Assembly (NCBI GenBank): GCA_910587915.1
Contig: CAJUOB010000021.1
Span: 1-46,685 of the forward strand
Direction: 5' to 3'
Length of the DNA stretch: 46,685 nt
DNA from: an uncultured Muribaculaceae bacterium
Lineage (GTDB): Bacteria; Bacteroidota; Bacteroidia; Bacteroidales; Muribaculaceae
This document shows positions 17,103-25,255 of the stretch, one piece after another. Numbering within the stretch: position 1 is the first letter of the stretch; the number at the start of each line of letters is the position of its first letter. Position numbers and translations under genes: made by a program. The notes below the pieces were generated by a model that saw only the letters and a list, made by a program, of their open reading frames with translations, had not been told where the DNA came from and searched no databases.

Positions 17103-17989
17103 TTATCGGCTCTTTCAGCTGCCAGAAGTGTGTTCTTCATGAGCATGCATATGGTCATGGGACCCACACCGCCGGGAACTGGTGTTATGAAGCTGCATTT
17201 TGGCGCAACTGCGTCGAAATCGACGTCGCCGCACAGACGGAAGCCGCTCTTTCGTGTGGCGTCGGCCACTCGTGTGGTGCCTACGTCGATGACAGAGGCT
17301 CCATCAGCCACCATATCGGCAGTTACAAAGCCGGGACGGCCAAGGGCTGCCACAAGTATATCTGCCTGACGGGTTACATTGGCGAGGTCGGGAGTGGCGC
17401 TGTGGCATACCGTTACGGTGGCATTGGCACGGTCGCCTTTCTGCATGAGCATGGCGGCCAATGGCTTGCCTACGATGTTACTGCGACCTATCACAACGAC
17501 GCGCTTGCCGGATGTGGCAATGCCGTTGCGGGCGAGGAGTTCGACAATACCTGCGGGTGTTGCCGAGTGGAAGCAGGGTAGTCCGAGCGACTGCCGGCCG
17601 ACATTGACGGGGTGAAAGCCGTCGACGTCTTTGTTGGGGTTTATGGCCTCGATGACTGCATTCTCATCGATATGACGCGGTAGCGGTAGCTGTACGATAA
17701 ATCCGTCGATTTCGGGGTCGTTGTTGAGCTTGTCGACAGCAGCCAGAAGTTCATTCTGATCGAGAGGTGCTTCGTCGGTACTTTCGAAACGTATCAGTGT
17801 TGATTGGAATCCACACTCGGCACATGCTTTGATCTTGTGTGCTACATATGTTTCGCTTCCGCCGTCATGCCCTACAAGTATAGCGGCAAGGTGGGGGCGT
17901 CGTTTGCCTTCGGCAATGCGTTTCTCTACTGCGGCTGCGATTTCCTGCTTGATTTCTGCAGCGGCTTTTTTACCGTCGATTAGCTCCAT
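17099..17989 (-). CDS. folD: Bifunctional methylene-THF dehydrogenase / methenyl-THF cyclohydrolase
   Basis: A 296-residue cytosolic enzyme that interconverts 5,10-methylene-THF and 10-formyl-THF, feeding purine and formyl-Met synthesis. The signature YVAHKIKACAECG holds catalytic K52, and VIGRSNIVGKPLAAMLM is the NADP-binding region. PVPGGVGPMT near the C-terminus is the second family signature. Full length. It begins 32 bp after ffh and overlaps capA by 4 bp. Confidence 0.97.
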   Translation of the reverse strand: MELIDGKKAAAEIKQEIAAAVEKRIAEGKRRPHLAAILVGHDGGSETYVAHKIKACAECGFQSTLIRFESTDEAPLDQNELLAAVDKLNNDPEIDGFIVQLPLPRHIDENAVIEAINPNKDVDGFHPVNVGRQSLGLPCFHSATPAGIVELLARNGIATSGKRVVVIGRSNIVGKPLAAMLMQKGDRANATVTVCHSATPDLANVTRQADILVAALGRPGFVTADMVADGASVIDVGTTRVADATRKSGFRLCGDVDFDAVAPKCSFITPVPGGVGPMTICMLMKNTLLAAERADK

Positions 17990-18021
17990 TGCTGTGTTTA
18001 TTTTGTTGTTATGATTCGTTT

Positions 18022-19362
18022 TTATTTGCGGCGTGCCTGACGCATCTGGCGCATCATTGCAGCCGGGTTCGAGCCCATGGTGCTCACCTGATGCATCATC
18101 TTGCGGATCTGGTCGAATTGTTTGAGCAGGCGGTTCACGTCCTGCACCGAAGATCCTGAGCCTTTGGCAATTCGCTGTACTCGTGTTCCGCGGATAACTT
18201 CGGGATGCTCACGTTCATAAGGAGTCATCGACATGATGATGGCTTCGATACCCTTGAATGCGTCGTTGTCGATGTCCACATCCTTTATGGCTTTGCCAAC
18301 ACCGGGGATCATGGCTGCAAGATCTTTCAGATTACCCATTTTCTTAATCTGGTTGATCTGCTTGAGGAAGTCGTTGAAAGTGAACTGGTTTTTGCGTAGT
18401 TTCTTGGCCAGTTCCTCGGCTTCTTTCTCATCATATTGCTGCTGGGCCTTCTCCACAAGCGACACAATATCGCCCATGCCGAGGATTCGGTCGGCCATAC
18501 GGGTGGGGTAGAACACATCGATTCCGTCGAGACGTTCTCCTGTACCGACAAATTTGATAGGCTTTTCGACTACCGAGCGGATAGAGAGGGCAGCACCGCC
18601 TCGGGTGTCACCATCGAGCTTAGTGAGTACAACGCCGTCGAAATCAAGACGCTCGTTGAATGTCTTGGCCGTATTGACAGCGTCCTGGCCGGTCATGGCA
18701 TCGACAACGAAGAGGATTTCGCCGGGATTGACTGCTTTCTTTATAGCCTCGATTTCGTTCATCATCTGTTCGTCGACAGCGAGACGGCCGGCAGTATCGA
18801 TGATCACGAGGTCGTAGGCATGGTTGCGGGCGTAGTCGACACCGCGTGTGGCAATTCCAACAGGATCTTTCACACCGTCTTCGGTGTATACGTCCACTCC
18901 GATGGACTCTGCGAGCACCTTGAGCTGATCGATAGCGGCAGGACGGTATACGTCGCCGGCCACAAGGAGAGGACGCATGCGCTTCTCTTCCTTGAGTTTT
19001 TTTGCGAGTTTACCTGTGAAAGTTGTTTTACCGGAGCCTTGCAGACCCGACATAAGTATTATGGAGGGTTTTCCTGCAAGTTTCAAGGGCACAGGCTCAC
19101 CACCCATAAGGGATGCAAGCTCATCGTGTACAATCTTCACCATAAGCTCGCCCGGCTTGATGGCGTTGATCACGTTCTGGCCGAGAGCCTTTTGCTTGAC
19201 TGTGTCGGTAAACGACTTGGCAACCTTGTAGTTGACGTCGGCGTCGATAAGGGCGCGACGCACGTCTTTAAGGGTTTCGGCAACGTTGATTTCGGTGATT
19301 CGTCCTTGGCCTTTGAGAAGTTTGAAGCTTCTTTCAAGGCGATCGCTGAGTTTTTCGAACAT
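18022..19362 (-). CDS. ffh: Signal recognition particle protein Ffh
   Basis: A 446-residue GTPase with an N-terminal helical domain, a G domain with P-loop GLQGSGKTT and DTAGRL, and a methionine-rich M domain towards the end (RKMMHQVSTMG, MMRQMRQARRK) that binds 4.5S RNA and signal sequences. It pairs with FtsY, encoded at 30326-31291 in the same window. It begins 6 bp after panD, an unexpected but tight link with pantothenate synthesis. No 4.5S RNA gene is visible nearby. Confidence 0.98.
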   Translation of the reverse strand: MFEKLSDRLERSFKLLKGQGRITEINVAETLKDVRRALIDADVNYKVAKSFTDTVKQKALGQNVINAIKPGELMVKIVHDELASLMGGEPVPLKLAGKPSIILMSGLQGSGKTTFTGKLAKKLKEEKRMRPLLVAGDVYRPAAIDQLKVLAESIGVDVYTEDGVKDPVGIATRGVDYARNHAYDLVIIDTAGRLAVDEQMMNEIEAIKKAVNPGEILFVVDAMTGQDAVNTAKTFNERLDFDGVVLTKLDGDTRGGAALSIRSVVEKPIKFVGTGERLDGIDVFYPTRMADRILGMGDIVSLVEKAQQQYDEKEAEELAKKLRKNQFTFNDFLKQINQIKKMGNLKDLAAMIPGVGKAIKDVDIDNDAFKGIEAIIMSMTPYEREHPEVIRGTRVQRIAKGSGSSVQDVNRLLKQFDQIRKMMHQVSTMGSNPAAMMRQMRQARRK

Positions 19363-19368
19363 GATGTT

Positions 19369-19716
19369 TTACAGGCGGTTTGTGGCAGTGTCGGGGAATA
19401 TTACTTTGGGAGTGAACGAGCGTGCTTCTTCGGGCGTCATGGTGGCATAGGCCATTATGATGACGATGTCGCCGGGTTGCACCATGCGGGCTGCCGCGCC
19501 GTTGAGGCATATTGTGCCTTTACCTCTTTCTCCGGGTATGGTGTAGGTGTCGAGGCGGGCGCCGTTATTGTTGTTCACTATATATACGCGCTCACCGGGA
19601 AGTATGCCGGCCGCGTCGAGAAGGTCTTCGTCGATGGTGATGCTTCCGATATAGTCGAGGCGAGCCTCGGTCACGGTCACACGGTGTATTTTCGACTTGA
19701 GGACTTGAATAAACAT
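19369..19716 (-). CDS. panD: Aspartate 1-decarboxylase (pyruvoyl)
   Basis: A 115-residue proenzyme. Self-cleavage is expected at G24-S25 within YIGSITID, giving the pyruvoyl cofactor. It makes beta-alanine from aspartate for pantothenate. NGAAARMVQPGDIVIIMAY near the C-terminus is a second conserved block. It follows panC by 12 bp, so both final-step substrates are produced from one transcript. panB is not in this window. Confidence 0.97.
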   Translation of the reverse strand: MFIQVLKSKIHRVTVTEARLDYIGSITIDEDLLDAAGILPGERVYIVNNNNGARLDTYTIPGERGKGTICLNGAAARMVQPGDIVIIMAYATMTPEEARSFTPKVIFPDTATNRL

Positions 19717-19728
19717 TTTGTGGTTGGT

Positions 19729-20577
19729 TTAATACCTGATATTGTCAATTAACCGTACGTCGCCGCAGTATACGGTGATGCATCCGGCTGCTCCAAGTTC
19801 GCCGGCCTGCGACCATTGGCTTATGGGCTGCATCGTTTTTGCGTCGACGATCTGGAAATATTCTGTGCGTAGGCCATCGATTGCATCGATTGCACCGATG
19901 GTGGCGTCTTCAACCTGCTTGGGTGTGAGTCCCTGGGCTTTGAGATCAACGCTTTGCTGTAGCAGATAGTGTATTTTGGGGGCTACGGCTCGACCTTCGG
20001 CTGTAAGGCGAACATTGCGGGAGCTGAGAGCCAGGCCATCGGCTTCGCGCACAATAGGGCATGGTATTATTTCGAGATCGAAACCTTCGAGTTCTACCAT
20101 GCGGCGTATAACGGCGATTTGCTGGAAGTCTTTTTCTCCGAAATATGCTTTTGTGGGCTTGGACCAAGCGAAAAGCTTGCTTACAATCTGTGCCACGCCG
20201 TTGAAATGTCCAGGCCGCATTGGGCCTTCCATTACTTCGGCAACAGGCCCCAGATCGAACACACGTGTGTCGGGCTCGGGATAGATTTCGTCGACCGAAG
20301 GAATGAATGCGTAGTCTACGCCACAGCTTTCCAGCATGGCGGCATCGGCCTCTTCGGTGCGTGGATATGTGGCGAGGTCGTTGGCATTGTTGAATTGAGT
20401 CGGGTTGACGAAAACGCTCACTATTACAATGTCGTTTTCGCAGCGGGCTCTGTCTACGAGCGATTTATGGCCTGCATGCAGTGCTCCCATGGTAGGAACA
20501 AGGCCTATGGAACGCCCTGCTGTCCGATGGTTTTCGGCAACTTCGCGAAGGCGTGAGACGGTGCGGATTATTTCCAT
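19729..20577 (-). CDS. panC: Pantothenate synthetase
   Basis: A 282-residue enzyme that ligates pantoate and beta-alanine using ATP. The N-terminal VPTMGALHAGHKSLV contains the HxGH nucleotidyl-transferase motif (H34, H37). FVNPTQF, YFGEKDFQQ and the KMSKS-like SSRNVRL are all present. First gene of an eight-gene minus-strand cluster. A well-formed promoter (20618-20649) and a GC-rich hairpin in the leader precede it. Confidence 0.97.
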   Translation of the reverse strand: MEIIRTVSRLREVAENHRTAGRSIGLVPTMGALHAGHKSLVDRARCENDIVIVSVFVNPTQFNNANDLATYPRTEEADAAMLESCGVDYAFIPSVDEIYPEPDTRVFDLGPVAEVMEGPMRPGHFNGVAQIVSKLFAWSKPTKAYFGEKDFQQIAVIRRMVELEGFDLEIIPCPIVREADGLALSSRNVRLTAEGRAVAPKIHYLLQQSVDLKAQGLTPKQVEDATIGAIDAIDGLRTEYFQIVDAKTMQPISQWSQAGELGAAGCITVYCGDVRLIDNIRY

Positions 20578-20590
20578 TTCTTTTTTTTAC

Positions 20591-20604
20591 GGGGCTTTAG
20601 CCCC
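20591..20604 (-). promoter_or_regulatory. GC-rich hairpin at the 5' end of the panC leader
   Basis: GGGGC-TTTA-GCCCC, a compact 5-bp stem, lies between the predicted start of transcription near 20612 and the panC ATG at 20577. It is followed on the minus strand by an A-run, not a U-run, so it is not a terminator for panC transcription. An mRNA-stabilising or initiation-modulating role is possible. Confidence 0.45.
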
Positions 20605-20617
20605 TGTTTTCCGGGTG

Positions 20618-20649
20618 CAAAATTACAATATTCCTGTCAATCGAACAAA
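20618..20649 (-). promoter_or_regulatory. Promoter of the panC-panD-ffh-folD operon
   Basis: Minus-strand TTTG (20649-20646), 20-bp spacer, then TAATTTTG (20625-20618). Initiation near 20612 gives a leader of about 35 nt. It is divergent from the acetyltransferase promoter. Confidence 0.75.
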
Positions 20650-20706
20650 TAATGCACCTATGCCTGCGATTAAAAATGCGATGCAGCGTCATGTTGCACG
20701 ATTAAA

Positions 20707-20739
20707 TTTGGATTTACAGAGTGTTGTGGTGTATTTTTG
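20707..20739 (+). promoter_or_regulatory. Promoter of the acetyltransferase-ogt pair
   Basis: TTTG at 20707-20710, a 21-bp spacer, then TATTTTTG at 20732-20739. Initiation near 20746 gives a leader of about 12 nt before the ATG at 20758. Confidence 0.6.
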
Positions 20740-20757
20740 CAGAAAATTCAAAGTATA

Positions 20758-21336
20758 ATGGAAGAAGAATTGGAAAATACATTTGAAAAGGTCTGGAACG
20801 ATATGTTGGCGGGCGAAATATATGATGCGGCGCATCCGAAATTGATTGAGATGCTGACCGATACCCGCGATCTGTTGTGGGAGTTCAACAATCTCAGACC
20901 ATCGGAAATTGCACGTCAGCAAGAGATTCTGAGGCAACTGTTGGGCGGTACGGGCGAAAATTTTCATTTCAACCAACCTTTTCGCTGCGACTATGGATGC
21001 AATATAACTATTGGTGAAGGATTTTTTGCGAATTTCAACCTCACCATTCTTGATGAAGCACCGGTGACCATCGGTCGCAATGCTTTCATCGGTCCTAATG
21101 TGAGTATATATACAGCCTGTCATCCTCTCGATGCAGCCGAGCGTCTCACCCGCCGAGAATGGGCTGAGGCCGTAACGATCGGTAATGACGTATGGATCGG
21201 CGGTAGCGCCACGATTCTGCCCGGCGTAACCATCGGAGATCGTGTGGTCGTCGGCGCCGGTTCGGTTGTAACCAAGGATATCCCCTCTGACTGTGTTGTG
21301 GGTGGAAACCCGGCAAGGATAATAAAGAAGCTATGA
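20758..21336 (+). CDS. Hexapeptide-repeat O-acetyltransferase (maltose/galactoside acetyltransferase family)
   Basis: A 192-residue acetyl-CoA-dependent enzyme. An N-terminal helical Mac domain (residues 1-55) precedes a left-handed beta-helix of hexapeptide repeats, including ITIGEGFFANFN and VTIGNDVWIGG. The catalytic His lies in TACHPLDAAERL. The C-terminus VVGGNPARIIKKL is typical. It acetylates sugars or similar small molecules; the physiological acceptor is unclear for most members. ATG at 20758 preferred over an in-frame TTG at 20737 that overlaps the -7 box. ATGA overlap with ogt. Confidence 0.92.
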   Translation: MEEELENTFEKVWNDMLAGEIYDAAHPKLIEMLTDTRDLLWEFNNLRPSEIARQQEILRQLLGGTGENFHFNQPFRCDYGCNITIGEGFFANFNLTILDEAPVTIGRNAFIGPNVSIYTACHPLDAAERLTRREWAEAVTIGNDVWIGGSATILPGVTIGDRVVVGAGSVVTKDIPSDCVVGGNPARIIKKL

Positions 21337-21812
21337 TTCTCGGGCGCTATGAATCTCCGTGTGGTTGCATAGTGGTTGCCATCGACGGGGATATTGTTCA
21401 CGGGCTATGGTTCGAAGGACAGAAGCATTTCGGCCGTACGATAACAGCGGACGCAGTCTATGGAGAGCATCCGCTGTTAGATAAAGTTTTCGCTTGGTTG
21501 GATGGCTATTTCGCCGGTAACTTTTCTGAATTCGCTTTTCCGCTAGCTCCATATGGTAGTGCAAAAGAGCAGCAGGTGCGTTCGGCCATGTTATCTCTGG
21601 CGCCAGGCACAACGGTGAGCTATACGGAACTCGCAGCTATAGCCGGCTTGCCACATGCCGTGAGAGCGGTTGCCTCGATGGTGGCGAAAAATCCGTTTAT
21701 CATAGTAGTTCCATGCCATCGTGTGGTGGGAAAAGATGGATCTCTCACAGGATACGCTGCGGGATTGGAGCGTAAACGAGCCTTGCTTGAACTGGAGCGT
21801 CAGTCGTCGTAG
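21333..21812 (+). CDS. ogt: Methylated-DNA-[protein]-cysteine S-methyltransferase
   Basis: A 159-residue DNA repair protein. The acceptor cysteine is C128 in VVPCHRVVGKDG, and VSYTELAAIAGLPHAVRAVASMVAKNP contains the helix-turn-helix and arginine finger. It removes alkyl groups from O6-alkylguanine in one irreversible turnover. There is no Ada-type regulatory domain, so it is the Ogt form. Coupled by ATGA to the acetyltransferase; 3' end overlaps the convergent PepSY-like gene by 13 bp. Confidence 0.95.
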   Translation: MILGRYESPCGCIVVAIDGDIVHGLWFEGQKHFGRTITADAVYGEHPLLDKVFAWLDGYFAGNFSEFAFPLAPYGSAKEQQVRSAMLSLAPGTTVSYTELAAIAGLPHAVRAVASMVAKNPFIIVVPCHRVVGKDGSLTGYAAGLERKRALLELERQSS

Positions 21813-22240
21813 CGAACAAATTGGGCTTCTTTGTTAAATTTGATATCGACTCCATTGGAGAGTTCGATGTCGTAGCCGTTGCGTTCTTTCTCGATGCCGA
21901 CAATTCGCTGTCCGGCATGCTTGGATGAAACGTAATCCTTGATGCCTTGGGGCACTATAGCGGCGGGTACGCTTTTGGCAGCGTTCACCTCTACATTTTT
22001 CCAATTGCCATGGCGGTCGAATGAAATCTCGCAACCATCGGATAAGGTGACTTCATATTCGGATACGCGTCCGAAGTCTTTCTCGATTTTTACTACGCTA
22101 ACCTTAGATTTAAAGTTGGCGCTGATTGTGCTTTGAGCAGACTGGGGCAGTACGGAGGCGTCGTGTGCGTAGGTATCACCTGCACTTGCGACTGCTCCGA
22201 AACCTAATGCCAGAACAAAAGCCAGAAATAATTTCTTCAT
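21800..22240 (-). CDS. Periplasmic PepSY-like (DUF2874-type) protein
   Basis: A 146-residue protein with a signal peptide (about residues 1-20, ending VASAG), followed by two similar beta-alpha-beta units (about residues 45-88 and 105-143). Each ends in a stretch like YEVTLSDGCEISFDRHG or YDIELSNGVDIKFNK. This is the putative beta-lactamase-inhibitor-like PepSY fold common and multi-copy in Bacteroidota. Function is unknown; no protease or sensor partner is adjacent. The ATG at 22240 is chosen because the signal peptide begins there. Its 3' end runs into ogt on the other strand. Confidence 0.85.
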   Translation of the reverse strand: MKKLFLAFVLALGFGAVASAGDTYAHDASVLPQSAQSTISANFKSKVSVVKIEKDFGRVSEYEVTLSDGCEISFDRHGNWKNVEVNAAKSVPAAIVPQGIKDYVSSKHAGQRIVGIEKERNGYDIELSNGVDIKFNKEAQFVRYDD

Positions 22241-22333
22241 GATAGCTGTGTCTATGTAGTTATACATTATTTATCCGCAAGTTTGTCGACTTGTGGTAGA
22301 TTTATTGTATAACGCTTTGACACAGTGCGTGGT

Positions 22334-22840
22334 TCATGCTTCGTTCCATAACGATAAGCGGCCACTTCGTCTTGTAGCCGCAAGGTCGATGAGGCGTTGG
22401 TTGGCAGATCCGCGGAATATAAGATTGGTATCGCGTTGTGCAGCGACGTATGGGCCGTCGACAAGTACGGCTACATATTCGAGAAGGCTTCGCTGAGCGG
22501 GGGTGCCATGCTCCATCAGGTCTTCGTAGGTAAAGCCGGTGTAGCACCATATATTATAGCCGGCGGCAACTATTTCGCGTGCAAGTGGAAGGATGGCCTC
22601 GGCTGAATACAGTGGGTCGCCTCCGGTAAAGGTGACATTGAAACCATTGTATCGTATCACTGCCATCACATCTTCAACGTCTCGTGGTGTTCCGGAATTG
22701 AAATCCCAAGTCGATGGATTGTGGCAGCCGGGACATTGATGGCGACAACCGGCGAAGTAAATGGAAGTGCGCAAGCCGGGGCCGTCGACCGACGTGCCTT
22801 CGACTATGCGCACTATATTCATTGATGATGGATTACTCAT
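22334..22840 (-). CDS. nrdG: Anaerobic ribonucleoside-triphosphate reductase activating protein
   Basis: A 168-residue radical-SAM enzyme. The [4Fe-4S] cysteines are C32, C36 and C39 in GCRHQCPGCHNPS, and FTGGDPLY follows. It installs the glycyl radical on NrdD. The start at 22840 overlaps the end of nrdD by 8 bp; an internal ATG at 22822 would avoid the overlap and still precede the conserved NIVRIVEGTSVDGPG, so the start is slightly uncertain. Shorter than many radical-SAM activases, as expected for NrdG. Confidence 0.95.
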   Translation of the reverse strand: MSNPSSMNIVRIVEGTSVDGPGLRTSIYFAGCRHQCPGCHNPSTWDFNSGTPRDVEDVMAVIRYNGFNVTFTGGDPLYSAEAILPLAREIVAAGYNIWCYTGFTYEDLMEHGTPAQRSLLEYVAVLVDGPYVAAQRDTNLIFRGSANQRLIDLAATRRSGRLSLWNEA

Positions 22841-25040
22841 GTACGATACGGTCGTTGAGCTCGGCGAGTTTTGCTTTGTTCCAGCGGTCGGTCGTTCCTA
22901 CGAGGTAGCCGGTGATTCGTTGCAGGCGGTCGATGGCATGGCTGCCGCAGTGAGGACATGTTTCGAGTTCGGCCGAAGCATCCTCGTATCCGCAGTGCAT
23001 GCAGCGGTTGCGTGTATGGTTGACCGAGCAGTATCCGATATTGTTGGAGTCCATAAGGTCTACAATCGACGCTATGGCATCGGGATTGTGGGTCGCATCT
23101 CCATCAATCTCCACATAGAATATATGTCCGCCTCCGGTGAGTGCGTGGTAGGGTGCTTCCACCTCAGCTTTGTGGCGGGGAGAGCAGTGGTAGTACACCG
23201 GAACGTGGTTGGAGTTGGTGTAGTATATTTTGTCGGTTACACCGGGTATGTCGCCGAAAGTCTTGCGGTCTTTGGCCGTGAATTTGCCCGATAAGCCTTC
23301 TGCCGGTGTGGCAAGTACCGAGAAATTATGCTGGTAACGTTCGCTGAAATCGTTGACTCTGCTGCGCATATAGCTCACTATTCTGAGTCCAAGTGCCTGC
23401 GCGTCCTCGCTTTCGCCATGATGTTTGCCTGTGAGAGCTATCAGACACTCTGCCAGTCCGATGAAGCCCACACCGAGAGTTCCTTGGTTTATAACCGGTT
23501 CTATTGTGTCTTCGGGTGAAAGATCTTTTCCGCCGTTCCAGAGTTTGGACATAAGGAGAGGGAACTGCTTCACGAGCGCTGTTTTCTGGAAGTTGAAGCG
23601 GTCGTTGAGCTGGCGTGCTGTGATTTCGAGGACATTGTCGAGCTTGCGGAAGAACGACTCTATACGTTCGGCCTTATCCTGAATTGGCATGCATTCGATT
23701 GCCAGACGTACCAGATTGATGGTAGTGAATGAGAGGTTGCCGCGTCCGACCGATGTCTTTTCGCCAAACCGATTCTCGAAAACACGGGTACGGCATCCCA
23801 TTGTCGCTACCTCGTAGAGATAACGTTTCGGATCATCGGCACGCCACTTCTCATGTTGGTTGAATGTGGCGTCGAGATTCACGAAGTTGGGGAAGAAACG
23901 ACGGGCTGTCACTTTGCATGCAAGGCGGTAGAGGTCGTAGTTGGGGTCTTCGGGCAGATAGCTCACACCTCTCTTCTTTTTCCATATCTGAATAGGGAAA
24001 ATAGCGGTTGCGCCGTTGCCTACGCCTTCGTAGGTGGAATTGAGCAATTCCCGGATGATGCATCGACCTTCGGCTGAAGTGTCGGTACCATAGTTTATAG
24101 AGCTGAATACTACCTGATTTCCGCCGCGGCTGTGGATGGTGTTCATGTTGTGTATGAAAGCTTCCATTGCCTGGTGCACGCGGGCTACCGTGCGGTTGAT
24201 GGCATGCTGGAGCAGACGTTCGTCGCCCTGTAGAGCATCGACAGGTTTATTCAGGTAGTCATCGAACTGCTTTTCCTTGAGTTCCGTGAGGTCGCGGCCG
24301 GTGAGTTTTTCCAGATTGCATATCTCTTCGATGAACGATGAGCGCACGAATGGAGCCAGATAGAAGTCAAATGCCGGAATTGCCTGGCCTCCATGCATTT
24401 CATTCTGCGCGGTTTCGAGCGATATGCATGCGATTACGCTGGCTGTTTCGATTCGTTTTGCCGGGCGCGATTCGCCGTGACCGGCTATGAATCCATGGTT
24501 CAGTATGTTGTCGAGCGGATGCTGGACGCATGTGAGACTCTTGGTGGGATAGTAGTCCTTGTCGTGGATATGGATATAGTTATTGCGAACGGCATCGCGA
24601 GCCTCGGGTGAGAGGAGATAATCGTCGACAAATGGCTTGGTGGTCTCGCTGGCGAATTTCATCATCATACCTGCAGGCGAATCGGTGTTCATGTTCGCAT
24701 TCTCGCGGGTGATGTCGTTGTTTTTAGCCTCGATGATTTCATGGAACATATCGCGTGTTTTTGCTTTTCGTGCGATATTTCGCTGGTCGCGATATGCAAT
24801 GTAGCGTTTAGCAACTTCTTTGCGCGGGCTGTTCATGAGCTCGAGCTCGACCATGTCCTGAATATCTTCCACGGTCATGCGCTCGTTGCCCTTGGCGCCA
24901 ATGCGGTCTGCGATTTTCTGAATCAGAGCTTCATCCTCACCGAGCTCTGTGGTGAGCATCGCTTTGCGGATTGCTGCTTTGATTTTTTCCTCGTTATATC
25001 CCACGACGCGGCCGTCGCGCTTCACTACTATCTGTATCAT
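22833..25040 (-). CDS. nrdD: Anaerobic (class III) ribonucleoside-triphosphate reductase
   Basis: A 735-residue enzyme that makes dNTPs without oxygen. Residues 1-95 form an ATP-cone regulatory domain (VVKRDGRVVGYNEEKI). The glycyl-radical barrel follows, and near the end a four-cysteine zinc site (CMHCGYEDA, ETCPHCGSH) precedes the radical loop RITGYLVGTTDRWN with probable radical glycine G711. It overlaps nrdG by 8 bp. A promoter and a 5'-terminal hairpin are visible upstream. This fits life in an anoxic gut. Confidence 0.97.
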   Translation of the reverse strand: MIQIVVKRDGRVVGYNEEKIKAAIRKAMLTTELGEDEALIQKIADRIGAKGNERMTVEDIQDMVELELMNSPRKEVAKRYIAYRDQRNIARKAKTRDMFHEIIEAKNNDITRENANMNTDSPAGMMMKFASETTKPFVDDYLLSPEARDAVRNNYIHIHDKDYYPTKSLTCVQHPLDNILNHGFIAGHGESRPAKRIETASVIACISLETAQNEMHGGQAIPAFDFYLAPFVRSSFIEEICNLEKLTGRDLTELKEKQFDDYLNKPVDALQGDERLLQHAINRTVARVHQAMEAFIHNMNTIHSRGGNQVVFSSINYGTDTSAEGRCIIRELLNSTYEGVGNGATAIFPIQIWKKKRGVSYLPEDPNYDLYRLACKVTARRFFPNFVNLDATFNQHEKWRADDPKRYLYEVATMGCRTRVFENRFGEKTSVGRGNLSFTTINLVRLAIECMPIQDKAERIESFFRKLDNVLEITARQLNDRFNFQKTALVKQFPLLMSKLWNGGKDLSPEDTIEPVINQGTLGVGFIGLAECLIALTGKHHGESEDAQALGLRIVSYMRSRVNDFSERYQHNFSVLATPAEGLSGKFTAKDRKTFGDIPGVTDKIYYTNSNHVPVYYHCSPRHKAEVEAPYHALTGGGHIFYVEIDGDATHNPDAIASIVDLMDSNNIGYCSVNHTRNRCMHCGYEDASAELETCPHCGSHAIDRLQRITGYLVGTTDRWNKAKLAELNDRIVHE

Positions 25041-25071
25041 CGGGTTAGGGGGTTAGTCGTTTCTACATTTT

Positions 25072-25096
25072 AAAAGAGCCTTTCCAAGGCTCTTTT
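25072..25096 (-). promoter_or_regulatory. Hairpin with U-tract in nrdD leader (attenuator or bidirectional terminator)
   Basis: A 9-bp stem AAAAGAGCC/GGCTCTTTT (25072-25080 and 25088-25096) with a 7-nt loop. T-tracts occur on both strands. If the promoter at 25108-25139 is real, it starts about 6 nt into the nrdD transcript, an attenuator-like position. Otherwise it terminates the SGNH operon that ends at 25256. Confidence 0.55.
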
Positions 25097-25107
25097 TAAT
25101 AACACTG

Positions 25108-25139
25108 CAAAGCTAAGAATATTTGCCCGAATGGGCAAC
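25108..25139 (-). promoter_or_regulatory. Probable nrdD promoter with inverted repeat in the spacer
   Basis: Minus-strand GTTG (25139-25136, one mismatch to TTTG), 20-bp spacer, then TAGCTTTG (25115-25108). The inverted repeat TTGCCC-GAAT-GGGCAA (25123-25138) fills most of the spacer and overlaps the -33 box, a typical place for a repressor site. Confidence 0.55.
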
Positions 25140-25208
25140 TTTTTCGCTTGTAAAATTCAGAAAAATTTTATTTTTAGAAAACTTTTCGACTGCGCTAATT
25201 TTATATAT

Positions 25209-25223
25209 GCCTGATATTCAGGC
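25209..25223 (-). terminator. Possible terminator hairpin after the SGNH operon
   Basis: GCCTGA-TAT-TCAGGC forms a 6-bp stem with a 3-nt loop, 33 bp after the stop of the SGNH gene. On the minus strand it is followed by an A/T mix, not a clean U-tract, so termination strength is doubtful. Confidence 0.35.
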
Positions 25224-25255
25224 GTCTGTGTGTTTGAAATGGGAGACTTTGCCGA

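Noticed and set aside
18436..19752. A long (438-codon) plus-strand open frame opposite ffh and panD
   Set aside because: The opposite strand encodes Ffh and PanD with all motifs. The antisense frame is His/Cys/Val-rich without domains and is explained by codon bias of the genes beneath.
21800..22240. Beta-lactamase inhibitor
   Set aside because: The fold is only superficially similar; PepSY-like family members have no shown inhibitor activity, and no beta-lactamase is nearby.
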